Source: Aspidiotus rigidus (Eukaryota; Arthropoda; Insecta; Hemiptera; Diaspididae). Taken from it: a stretch of DNA of 64,000 nt. Below are positions 24,370-36,552 of this stretch, piece after piece. The notes under the pieces were generated by a model. The model ran no database searches, had not been told where the DNA came from, and saw only the letters and a list, made by a program, of their open reading frames with translations. The DNA lies in the NCBI GenBank assembly GCA_035079385.1, contig JAVHKY010000026.1, positions 434,001 to 498,000 on the forward strand. The letters run 5' to 3'. The position numbers and the translations under genes are program-made. Every line of letters begins with the position of its first letter. Position 1 is the stretch's first letter.

Positions 24370-24570
24370 TTATTTCCCAAATTCTTGATATTTATTTATC
24401 ATAAGTATTCTTTTAGTTCAATTTCTAATCTAATTCTTTTAATTTCCAATTTTTCAATTTCATTTTTTTTATTGTTGATATTTTGTTTTACACTTCCATA
24501 CTTGTTCTTAATATCTTCTCTGATAGTTGGATGCCATCTTTTTAGAAGATCCTTTGCGCATTCTTCTTTC
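24370..24570. other. AT-rich spacer, probably Helitron-derived
   Basis: Continues downstream of the Helitron reading frame on the minus strand with many stops and no recognisable motif. Confidence 0.35.
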
Positions 24571-24574
24571 TAGG

Positions 24575-25075
24575 TGTATGCTGAAAAATTTGTCATTTTT
24601 CGTGGATTGTTGGAGGAGGTAGATAAATTCCTATATAATGATACAATTGTTCAAAAATGTTGAAAGTTGTAAATATGTTTGGAACTTCATTACACCCTAA
24701 AGAAGTCATTGAGTGCGCATTGTTGTATTTACGCAAATTATTAAAAATCTATTATCCCTTCCGTCTAATAGTTTTTGAAGAAGATCCGGCATTGAGGGTA
24801 AATCAGGTAACTTAATCTTACCACTCCCGCAACAGAAATTTTGATTTTCAGTTTCAAATAATTTTTCATCACAAAATGTGCACGTAATTGCCAGATTCCC
24901 AATTGAACTTTGGTATATTCTTTCTCAATAATGTACTTAATGAATAGACTATTATTGTTCTGACAATCATTTTCCACATTATTTTCTGTTGTCAAAATTT
25001 CCGGATTGACACAAGCCCTCTTCCCTTTGTTCGTCAACCGCCCTAGATTTGCTTTCTTGCGTTTTGGCATTCCAA
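24575..25075 (-). pseudogene. Helitron Rep/helicase protein, N-terminal remnant
   Basis: The frame opens with MPKRKKANLGRLTNKGKRA (25070 down), a basic start typical of animal Helitron proteins. After one frameshift near 24890 the minus strand reads CTFCDEKLFETENQNFCC, then GKIKLPDLPSMPDLLQKLL (about 24785-24885). This is the N-terminal zinc-binding and LP-rich segment found upstream of the Rep domain. Another frame continues with YNNAHSMTSLG and QLYHYIGIYLPPP (about 24610-24730), again in the expected order. The HUH nuclease and helicase parts are absent. It is a truncated, frameshifted relic. Confidence 0.7.
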
Positions 25076-25159
25076 TTAGATTCCAATAAAGTGAGACATC
25101 CGTGACTTCGATATTGAATTTTCGAAATTGACGTGAATTGTCTTTCTTTTCTTAGTCCT

Positions 25160-25384
25160 CACGTTAAATTTGAAATAATGAAAGACAACCACCAATTCTT
25201 CAGATAATTGCTAAGCAAAATCTTTATTGTAACCACCATTTTTCAAAAATGATTGCCTAGCACATATTAATTTTCGATGAATGTCAACAAAAATGATTGC
25301 TTAGCATTTTCAACCAATAAATTAATGAATGATACAGATTTTTCATCTCTTGAATAATTCATGACCCCCCCCCCCCCCCCCGCC
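25160..25384. repeat. short repeated motif and a 16-17 C homopolymer
   Basis: ATTGCTAAGCA, TGATTGCCTAGCA and TGATTGCTTAGCA recur between 25205 and 25300 within AT-rich sequence, followed by an uninterrupted C run near 25366-25381. It may belong to the Helitron's flank. Confidence 0.4.
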
Positions 25385-27330
25385 AAGTACAAAGATATAT
25401 ACTACACGCCATTCGCCTGATTTCGTAACTTCAAATTTATTACGCGTAAACCTTCTCCTAGGCAAGCTAATGCAATGGAAACAAATTCCAAGTTCGTAGG
25501 TGAAATAGGAATAAAGTTAAATGGATTTGCAATTTTGCAACTTCTCTTTATATAATAGATACGCGAACGCGAGGCGGCACGGCGAGGGTTCGAAAACGTT
25601 CAGCGCCGCGTACCGCGTGTCCCTTGCGCTCGCTGCCGCCGTGAGAAAAATTCAATCTGTATGAGTGTGCGTGCCGAGAGACTCGATTATAAGGTCGACG
25701 ATATCTTAACTCGGATGTATTAAAAGCGAGAGGACATCGTTTATGAATTAATACGTTGTATATTATTCGAACGCGCCTTCCAACACCTCCTCGCCCAGCA
25801 AAAGTGTCGTTTCGTATTTGAGGGTTATGGGTCCTTGGTGTGTACGTATACGCGTTCGCTCGTCAAATTACTTCCCCATGACTTTGCAACACACAACACG
25901 TATACACAAAAGTCTTAAAATATTAATCTCCAATCAAGTTCGATATCGATTCCATTTAACCCCATGAAAATAGTTATCTATTGCGCGTATTGTATAGGTC
26001 TTCGATATTCGTGTATCTTCATCGAGAATCATACATATTCTCCCGCATATATACGTACGAACGCCGTGATACTACGTAGAAAATAATTATTTTTCATTAA
26101 ACGCGTTAATTGGAAAGAGCAGACAATAAGAATCCAATACTATCATGTCTGTTGGGTTTCTAGAACTTCAATCCGTAAGAACAATAAAGAAGCGTTGCGC
26201 GAGCATTGAATGCGAGAAGAAGAAGAAAAAAAAAAGAACCACGGCGAAAGAAATAAGAAGAATGGACCTCGAGAAGAATTGAACGCAGCAGACGAGGAAA
26301 CGCAGACGAGGCCGTTCTACGAACAGGGAAAAGAAAACAAAACGCGCCAGCTCAAATACATTAATAATCTATACGTAAACAATAGTAAAAAATATGATTA
26401 CGTTATTAAAAACAGAAAAAAGTGAGACCTTATCGCCCGAACATAACGATACCTTTTAGTCGTAGTAAAGTACGCGTGTGATTAATGATCTCTAACCCCT
26501 TCGAATGTATAAGAAACCGAACTTATCGAAAAGGGGTAACGAAGAGTGAGAAACGTAAATTACTTCCTACTATTACAATCTGTAAACTAAAATTCGTTTC
26601 TTTCGGTGTTGCATAAAATTGGATACGTCGCTATTGAAGATTTTGATAAATCATGAACGTACATTACATCACCCACAGGAGGATAAAAAAAATCATTTTC
26701 ATGCCTGGTTGAGGGTTCGTGATTGACTCTCGTTCTTGTACACGAAGGGGTTTTGTATGTCATGGGAGTTGGAAGTGAAAAAACGTTTACCAGTAAATAA
26801 TCCTCCGCAACCGAATTTCGCCGTTGTGATACAACGGAAAAAATGAACTTTTGAAATGGCGAAAAACGTATGAAATTTAAACGATTTTCGAGGAGCTTTG
26901 ACTCTTTCGCGATCTCCTGCGGGCGCCATTACGTCGCACATTTCAAATAGGAAAATGCAAGATTACGTTGAAGATTTCAAAAGTCTTATAAGAGTCAAAA
27001 TTTTTGAATAGGGGAACGGTTGAACAAAGTTATACTCGTCCTCAAAAGACTTATGATTTAGCAGACAAGAAAAGAAAGATTAATGTTCACGATTGCTCGA
27101 TTTTTTCGATTTACGTATTCGCTCTCGAGTGTAAGTCGAGTAAACGCACAATGAGACGTATTGGAAGTTCCTGAAAGCCTTTCATTCCTCGACTTTGAAG
27201 CTTTTCCCTGTCTCGCTTGTAGAATGAATATCTGCGAGCGCCCGTAGTTCCAAAATATCGAAATATCTCATTTCCTCTTATTGTAATTTTTGGTATGATA
27301 CAAATAGCAGTCAATCAGGGAAAGGAAAGA
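25385..27330. other. unique non-coding sequence
   Basis: CpG-tolerant unique DNA. No gene or repeat family recognised. The open frame at 26210-26425 is a lysine/glutamate-rich low-complexity stretch. Confidence 0.5.
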
Positions 27331-28078
27331 TTCGATTTTCAGTCGACTTCTCCAAAATAATCTTTATCGGACTGAAATTGATAGTTCCGTTGGCTTGATT
27401 AACAGTCGATTTTCAGTTTTTTGCAATGTGGGCCGATCAACTTCAAATAGACTTCAAATCGCCGTCGCTCTTTTACAAATTTCTCGATCGATTTTAAATC
27501 AACTGCTTTGTTGAGTCGACGTGAAGTCGATTTGCTGTTGTTCTCCGCTCGACTTCAAATCGACGTTGATTCTCCAAAAGCAGTCAATATCAAATCGATT
27601 TATATAGTTTTTTTAGTTTGTAAGCTGGTCGACTTCAAAACAACCTCAAATCTACGTCGATTTAGTGTCGATGTCGACTCAACTTCTCCAAATTTTTCTT
27701 TTTGTACCTAAAATCGACTACTACGAGGTTGAGTTAATAAACAGTCGATATTCAGTTTCTGAAAATGTGTGCTAATCGACTTTAAATCGACCTCAAATCG
27801 CAGTCGATCTTTCACGAATTTCTCAATCGATCTTAAATCGACTACTGTGTTGAGTCGATATAAAGTCGATTCGTTGTTCCCCGGGCGGTCGACCTCAAAT
27901 CGACAGTGATCCGGAGTCGACTTCTCCAAAAGCAGTCAATGTCAAATTGATTAGTATAGTTTTTTTCATTTGTAATTGATTTGCCTAGTTTTTTGGTTTG
28001 TAAGGTGGTCGACTTCAAATCGACGTTTATCCAGAGTCGACGTCTCCAGAAGCAGTCTGTATCAAATTGATTAGTATA

Positions 28079-28367
28079 CAGGGTGTCTACGAGGTCAATA
28101 AGTCCAATAAAAGTTCACTAATTCAAAAATGGCCCAATAAGTCAATAAAAGTCCATTCATTTTGATGCAAGTCCAATAAAAATCAATAATCGAGAATAAA
28201 AGTTCTAATTTTAATACATATTCAATAAAAATCAATAATCAAAAATTGAAAACAGTTCTTTTTTTTTCTTTTTTTTTTTTTTTTTTGCTTGTTAAATTAG
28301 GAGATTTGCGACAAAAGGTCCAATAAAAGTCCAATATTTTTAATTTTCAAATTTGGTAGACATCCTG
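28079..28367. mobile_element. MITE 1, CAGGGTGTCTAC ends
   Basis: The left end CAGGGTGTCTAC is matched by the reverse complement of the right end, CAGGATGTCTAC. The interior is built of AGTCCAATAAAA and AAATCAATAAT words and a long T run followed by GCTTGTTAAA. I cannot fix a target-site duplication. The superfamily is undetermined; related ends on MITE 2 suggest one family. Confidence 0.65.
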
Positions 28368-29541
28368 GTAATAATTTTCCGATTTGCAAGATGGTCAACT
28401 TCAAAACAACCTCAAATCGATGTCGATCTATAGTAGATGTTGAGTCAACTTCTCCAAATTTTTCTTCTTAGACTTGAAGTCGACTACTCTTGTTGAGTTG
28501 ATTAGCAGTCGATGTTCATTTTCTGAAAATGTGTCGTGAGCGAATTTAATCGACCTCAAATCGCAGTCGATCTGTTACAAAATTTCTCAATCAATCTGAA
28601 ATCGACATGGATCCATTGGTTTGTAAGCTGGTCGACTTCAAAACGACTGCAAATCGACGTTGATCCAGAGTCGACTTCTACAAAAGCAGTCAAATATCAA
28701 ATTGATTATTATGTATATAATTTTCTGGTTTGTGAGCTGGTTGACTTCAAAACAACCTCAAGTCTACGTCGATCTAGAGTCGATGTCGAGTCAACTTCCC
28801 CGAATTTTTCTTTTTGGACCTAAAATCGACTGCTCTGTTGGGTTGTTAACACTTGTGTGCTGATCAACTTCAAATCGCTGTCGATCTTTTGCAAATTCTT
28901 TGATGGATCTGAATTCGACTGCTTTGTTGAGTCGTGGTAAAGTCGATTTGTTGTTACTGTGGCCGATTTTGAATCAACGTGGATCAACTTCTCCAATAAA
29001 AGTTAATTTCAATCAATGTGTAGGTTTCTGATAATGTAAGCTGATCGACTTCAAAACGACCTGAAATCAACGTCGATCTGGAGTCGATGTTGAGTCAACT
29101 TCTCCAAATATTTTTTCGGATCTAAAATCGACTGTACTATTGGGTTTATCAACAGTTTCTGGGAATGTGTAGTGATCGACTTCAAATCGCTCTCAATCTC
29201 CTGCAAATTCTTCGACCGATCGGAAATTGACTGCTTTGTTGAGTCGATTTGTAGTTTTCTGGTAATAAAATAGTAGAGGTTAAGATTTTTCCGTGCACAG
29301 AAAATGATAATTCAATTGTGCGAGCAGAGCCTCAATTATTTGCTGAATTCTCTGGTAATTTTCGGTGGCCGATTTCAAATTGACGTTAATCCGGGATCAG
29401 TTTCTCCAAAAGCAGTCGATATCAAATCGATTTGAATTTTTCTGGCAATTTAAGCTGGTCAACTTTGAAACGACCTCAAATCAACGTCGATCTGGAGTCG
29501 ATATCCAGTCAACTTCTCCAAATATTTTTTGGGGAATAATT

Positions 29542-29765
29542 CAGGGTGTCCACTTTTCTGGAAAATCTGGAAGTCAGGGAAAAATGAGGGAATTTTGGGA
29601 ATTTTACCCAAAGTCAGGGAATTTTTTGAGATACGTCAAAAAAAGTTAGAGGTAAGAAATTTTTCCTTTTTTTTTTTTTTTTTTTTTTTTGCTTTAGTGG
29701 ACGATGGTCTGGGAAAACCTGAAAAAGTCAGGGAATTTCATTTCAGAGGAAAAGTGGGTACCCTG
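29542..29765. mobile_element. MITE 2, CAGGGTGTCCAC ends
   Basis: CAGGGTGTCCACTTTTC at the left pairs with the reverse complement of GAAAAGTGGGTACCCTG at the right, giving imperfect 17-bp inverted ends. The interior repeats AGTCAGGGAATTT and has a long T run followed by GCTTTAGTGG. It is inserted in the TCGA satellite. Related to MITE 1 by its ends and by the T-run plus GCTT. Confidence 0.75.
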
Positions 29766-30055
29766 AAAATGTGTTGATCGACTTCAAATTATTCTCAAAT
29801 CGCCGTCAATCTTTTACAAATTTCTCGATGAATCTGAAATCGTCTGCTTTGTTGAGTCGATATGAAGTCAATTTGTTGTTCTCCGAGCAATGGACTTCAA
29901 ATCGACTCTTTCGGTCCAAATAGCGAGTGGTTTATCGGGAGAGATTTTCCCCTCCATTTTTCTGTTTTTTTCAAGCCATCCTTTCAATTTGTAATGAAGT
30001 TTTGCAACTTTCGCATGTCTTCAAGATTTATATCCCAGCTTCCAATTTCGAAATA

Positions 30056-30087
30056 ATTCTTCTTTTTTCATCCAGCAAGAGGTGAGT
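30056..30087 (+). promoter_or_regulatory. possible six-base micro-exon
   Basis: A pyrimidine tract ends in CATCCAG at 30075. It is followed by CAAGAG (30076-30081) and the consensus donor GTGAGT (30082-30087). The motifs are seen; splicing is speculation. Confidence 0.2.
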
Positions 30088-33000
30088 TTGAAATGACCAC
30101 GAGGCCCCATATAAAAACGCCGCCGCCACCTACTATAGTCCACTGAAATTTACCGATACATTTTTATGGTTATACCAAAATGGGCGGAATTTGGCGAAGA
30201 AAAGAATGAGAAGTTGAAAGAGCCAACGCCAGCTTTGAGGTTCGAATGTCAAAAGAAAAGGGCAAATCCCACACCTCCGATATTCGAGAGATTATAAAAG
30301 TATTTTTATATAATATCGAGAATAGGCAATTTTCCAATTTAATCTCGTTCTTCGTGAATGATGAGTTCGACAACCTTCGCCCAAGTTCTTAGTCCGACTT
30401 GATATTTAAAACTTTTTCTTTTTTACAGCACTTCGCTTCTTTCCGAACCCTACGTAAAGAATTTCCTCAGCTCTAATGCGTCTCTTATACCGACGGTAAT
30501 TTTTCATTCGGAGACATTCGATATCGATGCGAACGCGTCCACAACCACGCGATTTTTGTCATCAGTTTCTTCGTCGCCCTTTCTTATTTTATGAAAAAAT
30601 ATTGAACGCTATCCTGGGAATACAACGTGAAAATATCTTTTAATCGTACGATAATTTGGTACGAAGAAACTGCACACTTTTTTTTTTTCGAAAAGGGTAT
30701 CAATGTTGATGATTTTTTTATTTTCTGTTTCGCGTGTTACGAGCGGAAGGAGAATGCGACTGCGGAAGCGTTATTAAATTTAGAAAAGTTTTCATTCAGA
30801 ACTCTAGAGAGAGAGAGAAAAAGGTTATTGCAGTTTTTCTCTTCAGTACAAATAGTTATCGCTTCGCGAGGAAAAACAACGCTCGCTTTACAACCTGTTA
30901 CTCTTTTCTCGCTGCACGAGACGCGAGGACGATGATATAAAGGCTTAAAAAATATCTGATTACAATCTTACATCGATATTTCACTACGTATACGATTGTT
31001 TTCCAATTTGTTCCGACAACGCAAATTACATTTACGCGACATCTTTTCCTTCTTTTCTTTTCGGGTCCGGGAGATGTAATATGACTTTCTTCTTTCCGGC
31101 GGTAATACATCAGGACGACTTTATGTACGAGGGTGCGAATTCGTGCTCTGTATACGTATACGATATTTTTTCGAAGGAAGGGGGTCGATAGCGTATTTAC
31201 ATAATGAGATTTACACATTCTCACATACGCACGTAGCCGAACAAACATGATTTTGGTCCGCTAATAATATGCATTTTCTACTCCAACCCCCTGTTGTTTT
31301 TTCCTCTCTCGCCTCATTTCTGCCTGAAACTCCTATACTCGAGAGTTGAGCTATACTAGTCTATGACTCGAGACTCGCTTACATTTTATTATATATATTT
31401 TTTCCTGTGTCAGTTATTGTTTCCTCAGCGCTACCACGGTTTCGCGTGCACGCAGTCGAGCAGAATATCGAATTTACGACATAGATACTTATACTGAATA
31501 TATGGTGTAAGTGTATATGTGTGTATATCGTACTGCATATAGGAAAGTTTCCTTCATCCGCGAGATACGAGCGCGCCAAGAATCGCAAAATGAATTGTGT
31601 GATTACTTTTCCATGTCCTGTGTACGGAACTTACATACGCTCGCTGTTGACATACGGCACGCGCGTAACCAATTCAACAAAAGCCAACGAGAAAGAATAA
31701 AAAATCGTACAATAATTTATGAAAATATGTTTCTATTAAACTGTAAACCATCTAAATAGATAAGCGTAAATCGTATCTCGTAAATTCCACCCTTCTCTCC
31801 CACCCTGCATCCACTTTCACGTAGTGGTCGCGCAGTTCGCAATAAATTTCTTTTCTATTTTGGGCGTGGTCAAATAAGTACGTACTCTGTATTTGCTGCT
31901 CGCATTCTGAAACGACTATCCGAAGAATAAAAACAAATTACCAAGAGGAACGTATTAAATTTTTGTAGAGCGGACATCGTCGATCACCCGGACGTTTTTT
32001 CGTGTCCGCGTACCGAAAGTGTAAAATACAAAAATATAATTTTAATAAGAATGTCTCGACGACGATGACGACGCTTTGACCCACGAGGTAGTGGGCGTAA
32101 GTGCCACATCTATTTATTATCATCATTTTTCTAACTATTGTTTGTCACAGATTACCTAAGAAGAAACTAGCATTCGTATAATCCCGCTCTCCGGAAAAGA
32201 CGACAATATGTTAATTTCACCTTATTGTTCTATACAACGCAGTTAATAGTCGTCCACGGTACAGAATGACAACTTCGGGGGTTTTCTCCGCGGACCATTT
32301 GTCCGAACATGAAAGATGTCCTCTCGACGTGTTCTTTTTTTGTTTTTTCCACAAAAGTGTACGACGAGGTGAATTATGAACTTTTCGTATGAGATCTACA
32401 ACGATGTTTCTCGTGTACTCTATGGGTGGCGGGGTGGGAAATCGAATCTTCTTTTTGGATTTTCGAGTCCCAGTAGGAAGTTGTTCCGATGATTATGAGG
32501 CTTCGCAAAACCAGTTCTTTTCTCGTCAGAATATCTCGCGTGACACCGGGTGTCTCTCCGCATGCAAAAATAATTCTAATTCAATTATAAACGAAACTAA
32601 ACACGTACGTCTATCGCCGTAATTATAAGGTTCGATGTATGAAAGAAATCCAGTATAAAATTGAAAACAACTACGGTAGCCCCATTTCGAACGACGATGA
32701 TGATGTCGCGATGAGCTGGGTATACGCCGGCCATGCGGACAGGTTGATGTTAGATAGCAAATTAATGGATCTAATCTGCGCTCCAACCGGAAGAGGTTGA
32801 CTTAATACAGTAGAAAAACGAGTTTACGTAGAAATTCTAAGATCGGGTTATGATTTTTCACGCGCGTAGTTGCCAATTTTAGTACGGAAGTCGATACACG
32901 TTTCGATGCTGACCAGAAAATGGAAGATATTTATACTACGTAAATCAGCAGCTCTCAAATCATTAGCAAGTTTCAAACGGATGGATTTCGAAGATGGAAG

Positions 33001-33640
33001 ATAATTTCAAAAAAATGACTTCGACACGGAAGAGTCAGATATTGATTTCTATTGGTTTTTCTCGTGGTCATTCAAGAAACCTTGGGCAAAAGTGTGATAC
33101 GGAGACTGCGAGTGCACTCTTGTGATGAGTTCATCGTCTGAAACCGCGTTGTTTATTAAATCATAAGCGTGGTTGTGCTTCTTCTTTATGATCTCTTATG
33201 GTCTTATGTTCTCCAATGCCAACCGGCCGGCTTGGCGGCGAAAGTTGTCTTAGATGTGCAATATTATTTCGTCTCCTCTGCGGTATGATTCTTCCAAAAG
33301 ATATCTCGCGAAAGTCGATTTCATAGGCAATAATGTGGTCGCTGATCCTAACATTAAATGATCTCTCCTGGTCTCACGAATATACTGAGTACGTAGTATG
33401 GCAGCCCCTACAACTGTCGTTTGGCCATCCTGGTCTTGGTGGATCCGAGAAAGCCATGAGTATTTGTATTATTCGGCGAAGAAGGTGAAGGAGATGAAAA
33501 GATTGTGCTGGGAGTGAGGTTATAGTGGAGAAGGAGGCGCACAACTTCGTCCACCTGTCGCATATAATGTGAGTTGATCGAGCAATTGTCTTGTCACTGC
33601 ACCCAGCGCTCAGTCCCACTTGTCTCTTGGCAGCAAGTAC
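30088..33640. other. unique non-coding sequence
   Basis: CpG-tolerant unique DNA with no recognised gene. A good isolated acceptor-like tract (CTTTTTCTTTTTTACAG) ends at about 30429 without a matching donor. The open frames at 30627-30935 (+) and 30898-31248 (-) show no domain. Confidence 0.5.
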
Positions 33641-34633
33641 ACTTCAGGACTTCAGGGGGGAGAAGGGGATCGTATCTTTCTCATTTGGTAGGAGCCTCCC
33701 AATTTTAGAGAAAAGATGAAATAAAGGGGTGCTGCTAGCGACTAATTCAAAAAAAAGGATTTGAAGGGTAAGGGAAGAGGACAGAACCTCTTCCTCTCAG
33801 TCGTCCGGAGAGAGGGGAGATAGTAGTCCTCTAGAGAGTGGTTTCGACTTCCATCTTGCTTATGTAGCCATAAACATCTATAATGATGCTTTCAATATGG
33901 ACCAAGTGCTTGAGAAGGTATTCGGTGGGCCAAAGAATTGAAAGTCACTGGGCAGGGATGTCAGTGCTCGTATCCTTCCTGTAGATGTCCATTTCAAGAC
34001 CATGACGAAGGAAGGAAATGGTGATGTCAAGAAAGTTGATCTTGGAGCCTACGAATTCGACCGTGAATTCAATGCATCCTCGGAGATCATATAATAGCAA
34101 AGGTCATGAGAGGTCTAGCTCAAACACACAGTGTGTGATCGACAGACCAGCAGGCACCTAGAGGAGGAGTAAAATCGTCCACCAATCTGGACATGGAAAC
34201 TTCGGAGTTACGAGACCCCGGTAGTAATTCAATAGAGATAGAATTATTGAACTGAGCTGAGGTAGCCCCAAAGCAGGGATTTAAATTCAGATGTTATTGG
34301 AAGTGGAACCTAACGCCTCAATGTGCTCTCAATTAGGCTGGAGAGGGACGTGTGTAAAACGAGCCTACTATGTCGAAAGATTGGTTTTGGTGAGTGACTC
34401 AGATAAATTATCGAGTTCTCTCGAGAAAATGAGGGCTGTGGCAGCTAGTTGCCAATATGAATCAGATATCAAGGTATTCGGCCAGCTTGTGAGTGGCAGA
34501 GAAAATAGAAGAAACTCGGGGAGGCCGTGGAGGTAAGGGGGCAGTAGATTAGACATTGAGACGTGTTTTTTCAAGGGTTCCTTATCAAAGTTAGTCGCGT
34601 TGATTTGAAACCGGACTTTGTAATCCCGGAGTA

Positions 34634-34641
34634 GGCATCAC
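34634..34641. repeat. left target-site duplication of the large hAT-like MITE
   Basis: GGCATCAC here and GGAATCAC at 36545-36552 flank the element; 7 of 8 bases agree. Confidence 0.7.
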
Positions 34642-36544
34642 CAGGGCCGGATTTAGGATTTTCAGTAAGGGGTCCCAATTTATGTGGAGGCCCCCCTCAA
34701 CATTTCTCCAAATCAAAATGTTGACCCCCCTACTCGCTTATAATTTTTGCCCACTTTAAAATTGGAAAGAAAGTAGTTGAAAGACAGAAGTAGATATATT
34801 TATTTGTGCAAGGTCCCAACCCAAGTTATGTGGAGGCCCCCCTCAACATTTCTCCAAATCAAAATTCCGCCCTCTTCTCTTATCAATTTTTTCCCACTTT
34901 AAAATGGGAAAGAAAGTAGTTGAAAGACAGAAGTAGATGAGTTTATTTGTGCAAGGTCCCAACCCAAGTTATGTGGAGTCCCCCTCAACATTTCTCCAAA
35001 TCAAAATTTTGCCCCCTCCTCTCTTATCAATTTTTGCCCACTTTAAAATTGGAAAGAAAGTAGTTGGAAGACAGAAGTAGATAATTTTATTTGTGCAAGG
35101 TCCCAACCCAAGTTACGTATGTGGAGGCCCCCCTCAACATTTCTCCAAATCAAAATTCCCCCCCCCCTTCCTCATCTCTTATCAATTTTTGCCCACTTTA
35201 AAATTGGAAAGAAGTAGTTGAAAGACAGAAGTAGATAATTTTGTTTGTGCAAGATCCCAACCCAAGCTATGTGGAGGCCCCCCCTCAACATTTCTCCGAA
35301 TCAAAATTTCCCCCCTCCTCTCTCATCAATATTTGCCCTTTTTATAATCGGAAAGAAAGTAGTTGAAAGACAGAAGTAGATAATTTCATTTGTGCAAGGT
35401 CCCAACACAAGTTACGTATGTGGAGGCCCCCCTCAACATTTCTCCAAATCAAAATTTCCCCCCCCCCTTCCTTATCTCTTATCAATTTTTGCCCACTTTA
35501 AAATTGGAAAGAAGTAGTTGAAAGACAGAAGTAGATAATTTTATTTGTGCAATTTCCTACCCAAGTTATGTGGAGCCCCCCTCAACATTACTCCAAATCA
35601 AAATTCCCCCCTCCTCTCTTATTAATTTTTTCCCACTTTAAAATTGGAAAGAAAGTAGTTGAAAGACAGAAATAGATAATTTTATTTGTGCAAGGTCCCA
35701 ACCCAAGTTACGTATGTGGAGGCCCCCCTCAACATTTCTCCAAATCCAAATTTCCCCCCCCCCCCCCTTCCTCATCTCTTATCAATTGTTTCCCACTTTA
35801 AAATGGGAAAGAAAGTAGTTGAAAGACAGAAGTAGATGAGTTTATTTGTGCAAGGTCCCAACCCAAGTTATGTGGAGGCCCCCTCAACATTTCTCCAAAT
35901 CAAAATTTTGCCCCCTCCTCTCTTATCAATTTTTGCCCACTTTAAAATTGGAAAGAAAGTAGTTGGAAGACAGAAGTAGATAATTTTATTTGTGCAAGGT
36001 CCCAACCCAAGTTACGTATGTGGAGGCCCCCCTCAACATTTCTCCAAATCAAAATTTCCCCCCCCCCCCCCCTTCCTCATCTCTTATCAATTTTTGCCCA
36101 CTTTAAAATTGGAAAGAAGTAGTTGAAAGACAGAAGTAGATAATTTTGTTTGTGCAAGATCCCAACCCAAGCTATGTGGAGGCCCCCCCTCAACATTTCT
36201 CCAAATCAAAATTTCCCCCCTCCTCTCTCATCAATATTTGCCCTTTTTATAATCGGAAAGAAAGTAGTTGAAAGACAGAAGTAGATAATTTCATTTGTGC
36301 AAGGTCCCAACACAAGTTACGTATGTGGAGGCCCCCCTCAACATTTCTCCAAATCAAAATTTCCCCCCCCCCTTCCTTATCTCTTATCAATTTTTGCCCA
36401 CTTTAAAATTGGAAAGAAAGTAGTTGAAAGATTGAAGTAGGTAAGGTCCCAAGTTATGTGTATTCAATGAAATTTTGAAATGAGAGGAAAAATGTGGAGG
36501 CCCAGGTCCCTGGGCTCCCTGGGACCCCCGTAAATCCGGCCCTG
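34642..36544. mobile_element. expanded hAT-like MITE with internal satellite
   Basis: The left end CAGGGCCGGATTTA is the reverse complement of the right end TAAATCCGGCCCTG. An 8-bp target-site duplication flanks it, as expected of hAT elements. The interior is about 12 tandem copies of a ~149-bp unit. The sister element at 47387-47673 has the same ends and about one copy of the same interior, so this copy grew by internal tandem amplification after or before insertion into the Penelope-like element. Confidence 0.85.
34690..36440. repeat. ~149-bp satellite inside the hAT-like MITE, 12 copies
   Basis: CTCAACATTTCTCC starts at 34696, 34842, 34984, 35133, 35284, 35432, 35581 (CTCAACATTACTCC), 35729, 35883, 36032, 36189 and 36337. 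Copies at 34984-35432 reappear almost base for base at 35883-36337, a shift of about 900 bp or six units, including private changes such as ATATTTGCCCTTTTTATAAT. C runs of 5 to about 14 vary between units. Confidence 0.92.
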
Positions 36545-36552
36545 GGAATCAC
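36545..36552. repeat. right target-site duplication of the large hAT-like MITE
   Basis: GGAATCAC, partner of 34634-34641. Confidence 0.7.

Larger units (their letters stand above)
27330..30070. repeat. TCGA-rich satellite, block 1
   Basis: Dense GTCGACTTCAAATCGAC-type words recur every few tens of bases. Longer repeating words are TTTCTGAAAATGTG, GCTGGTCGACTTCAAAAC and TCCAAAAGCAGTCAATATCA. Units are degenerate, with many TCGA sites changed to TTGA or TCAA. Two MITEs are inserted. Open frames here translate the repeat and are not genes. Confidence 0.85.

Noticed and set aside
25366..25381. CRISPR or prokaryotic features
   Set aside because: Repeats are head-to-tail satellites without spacers; composition and elements are eukaryotic.
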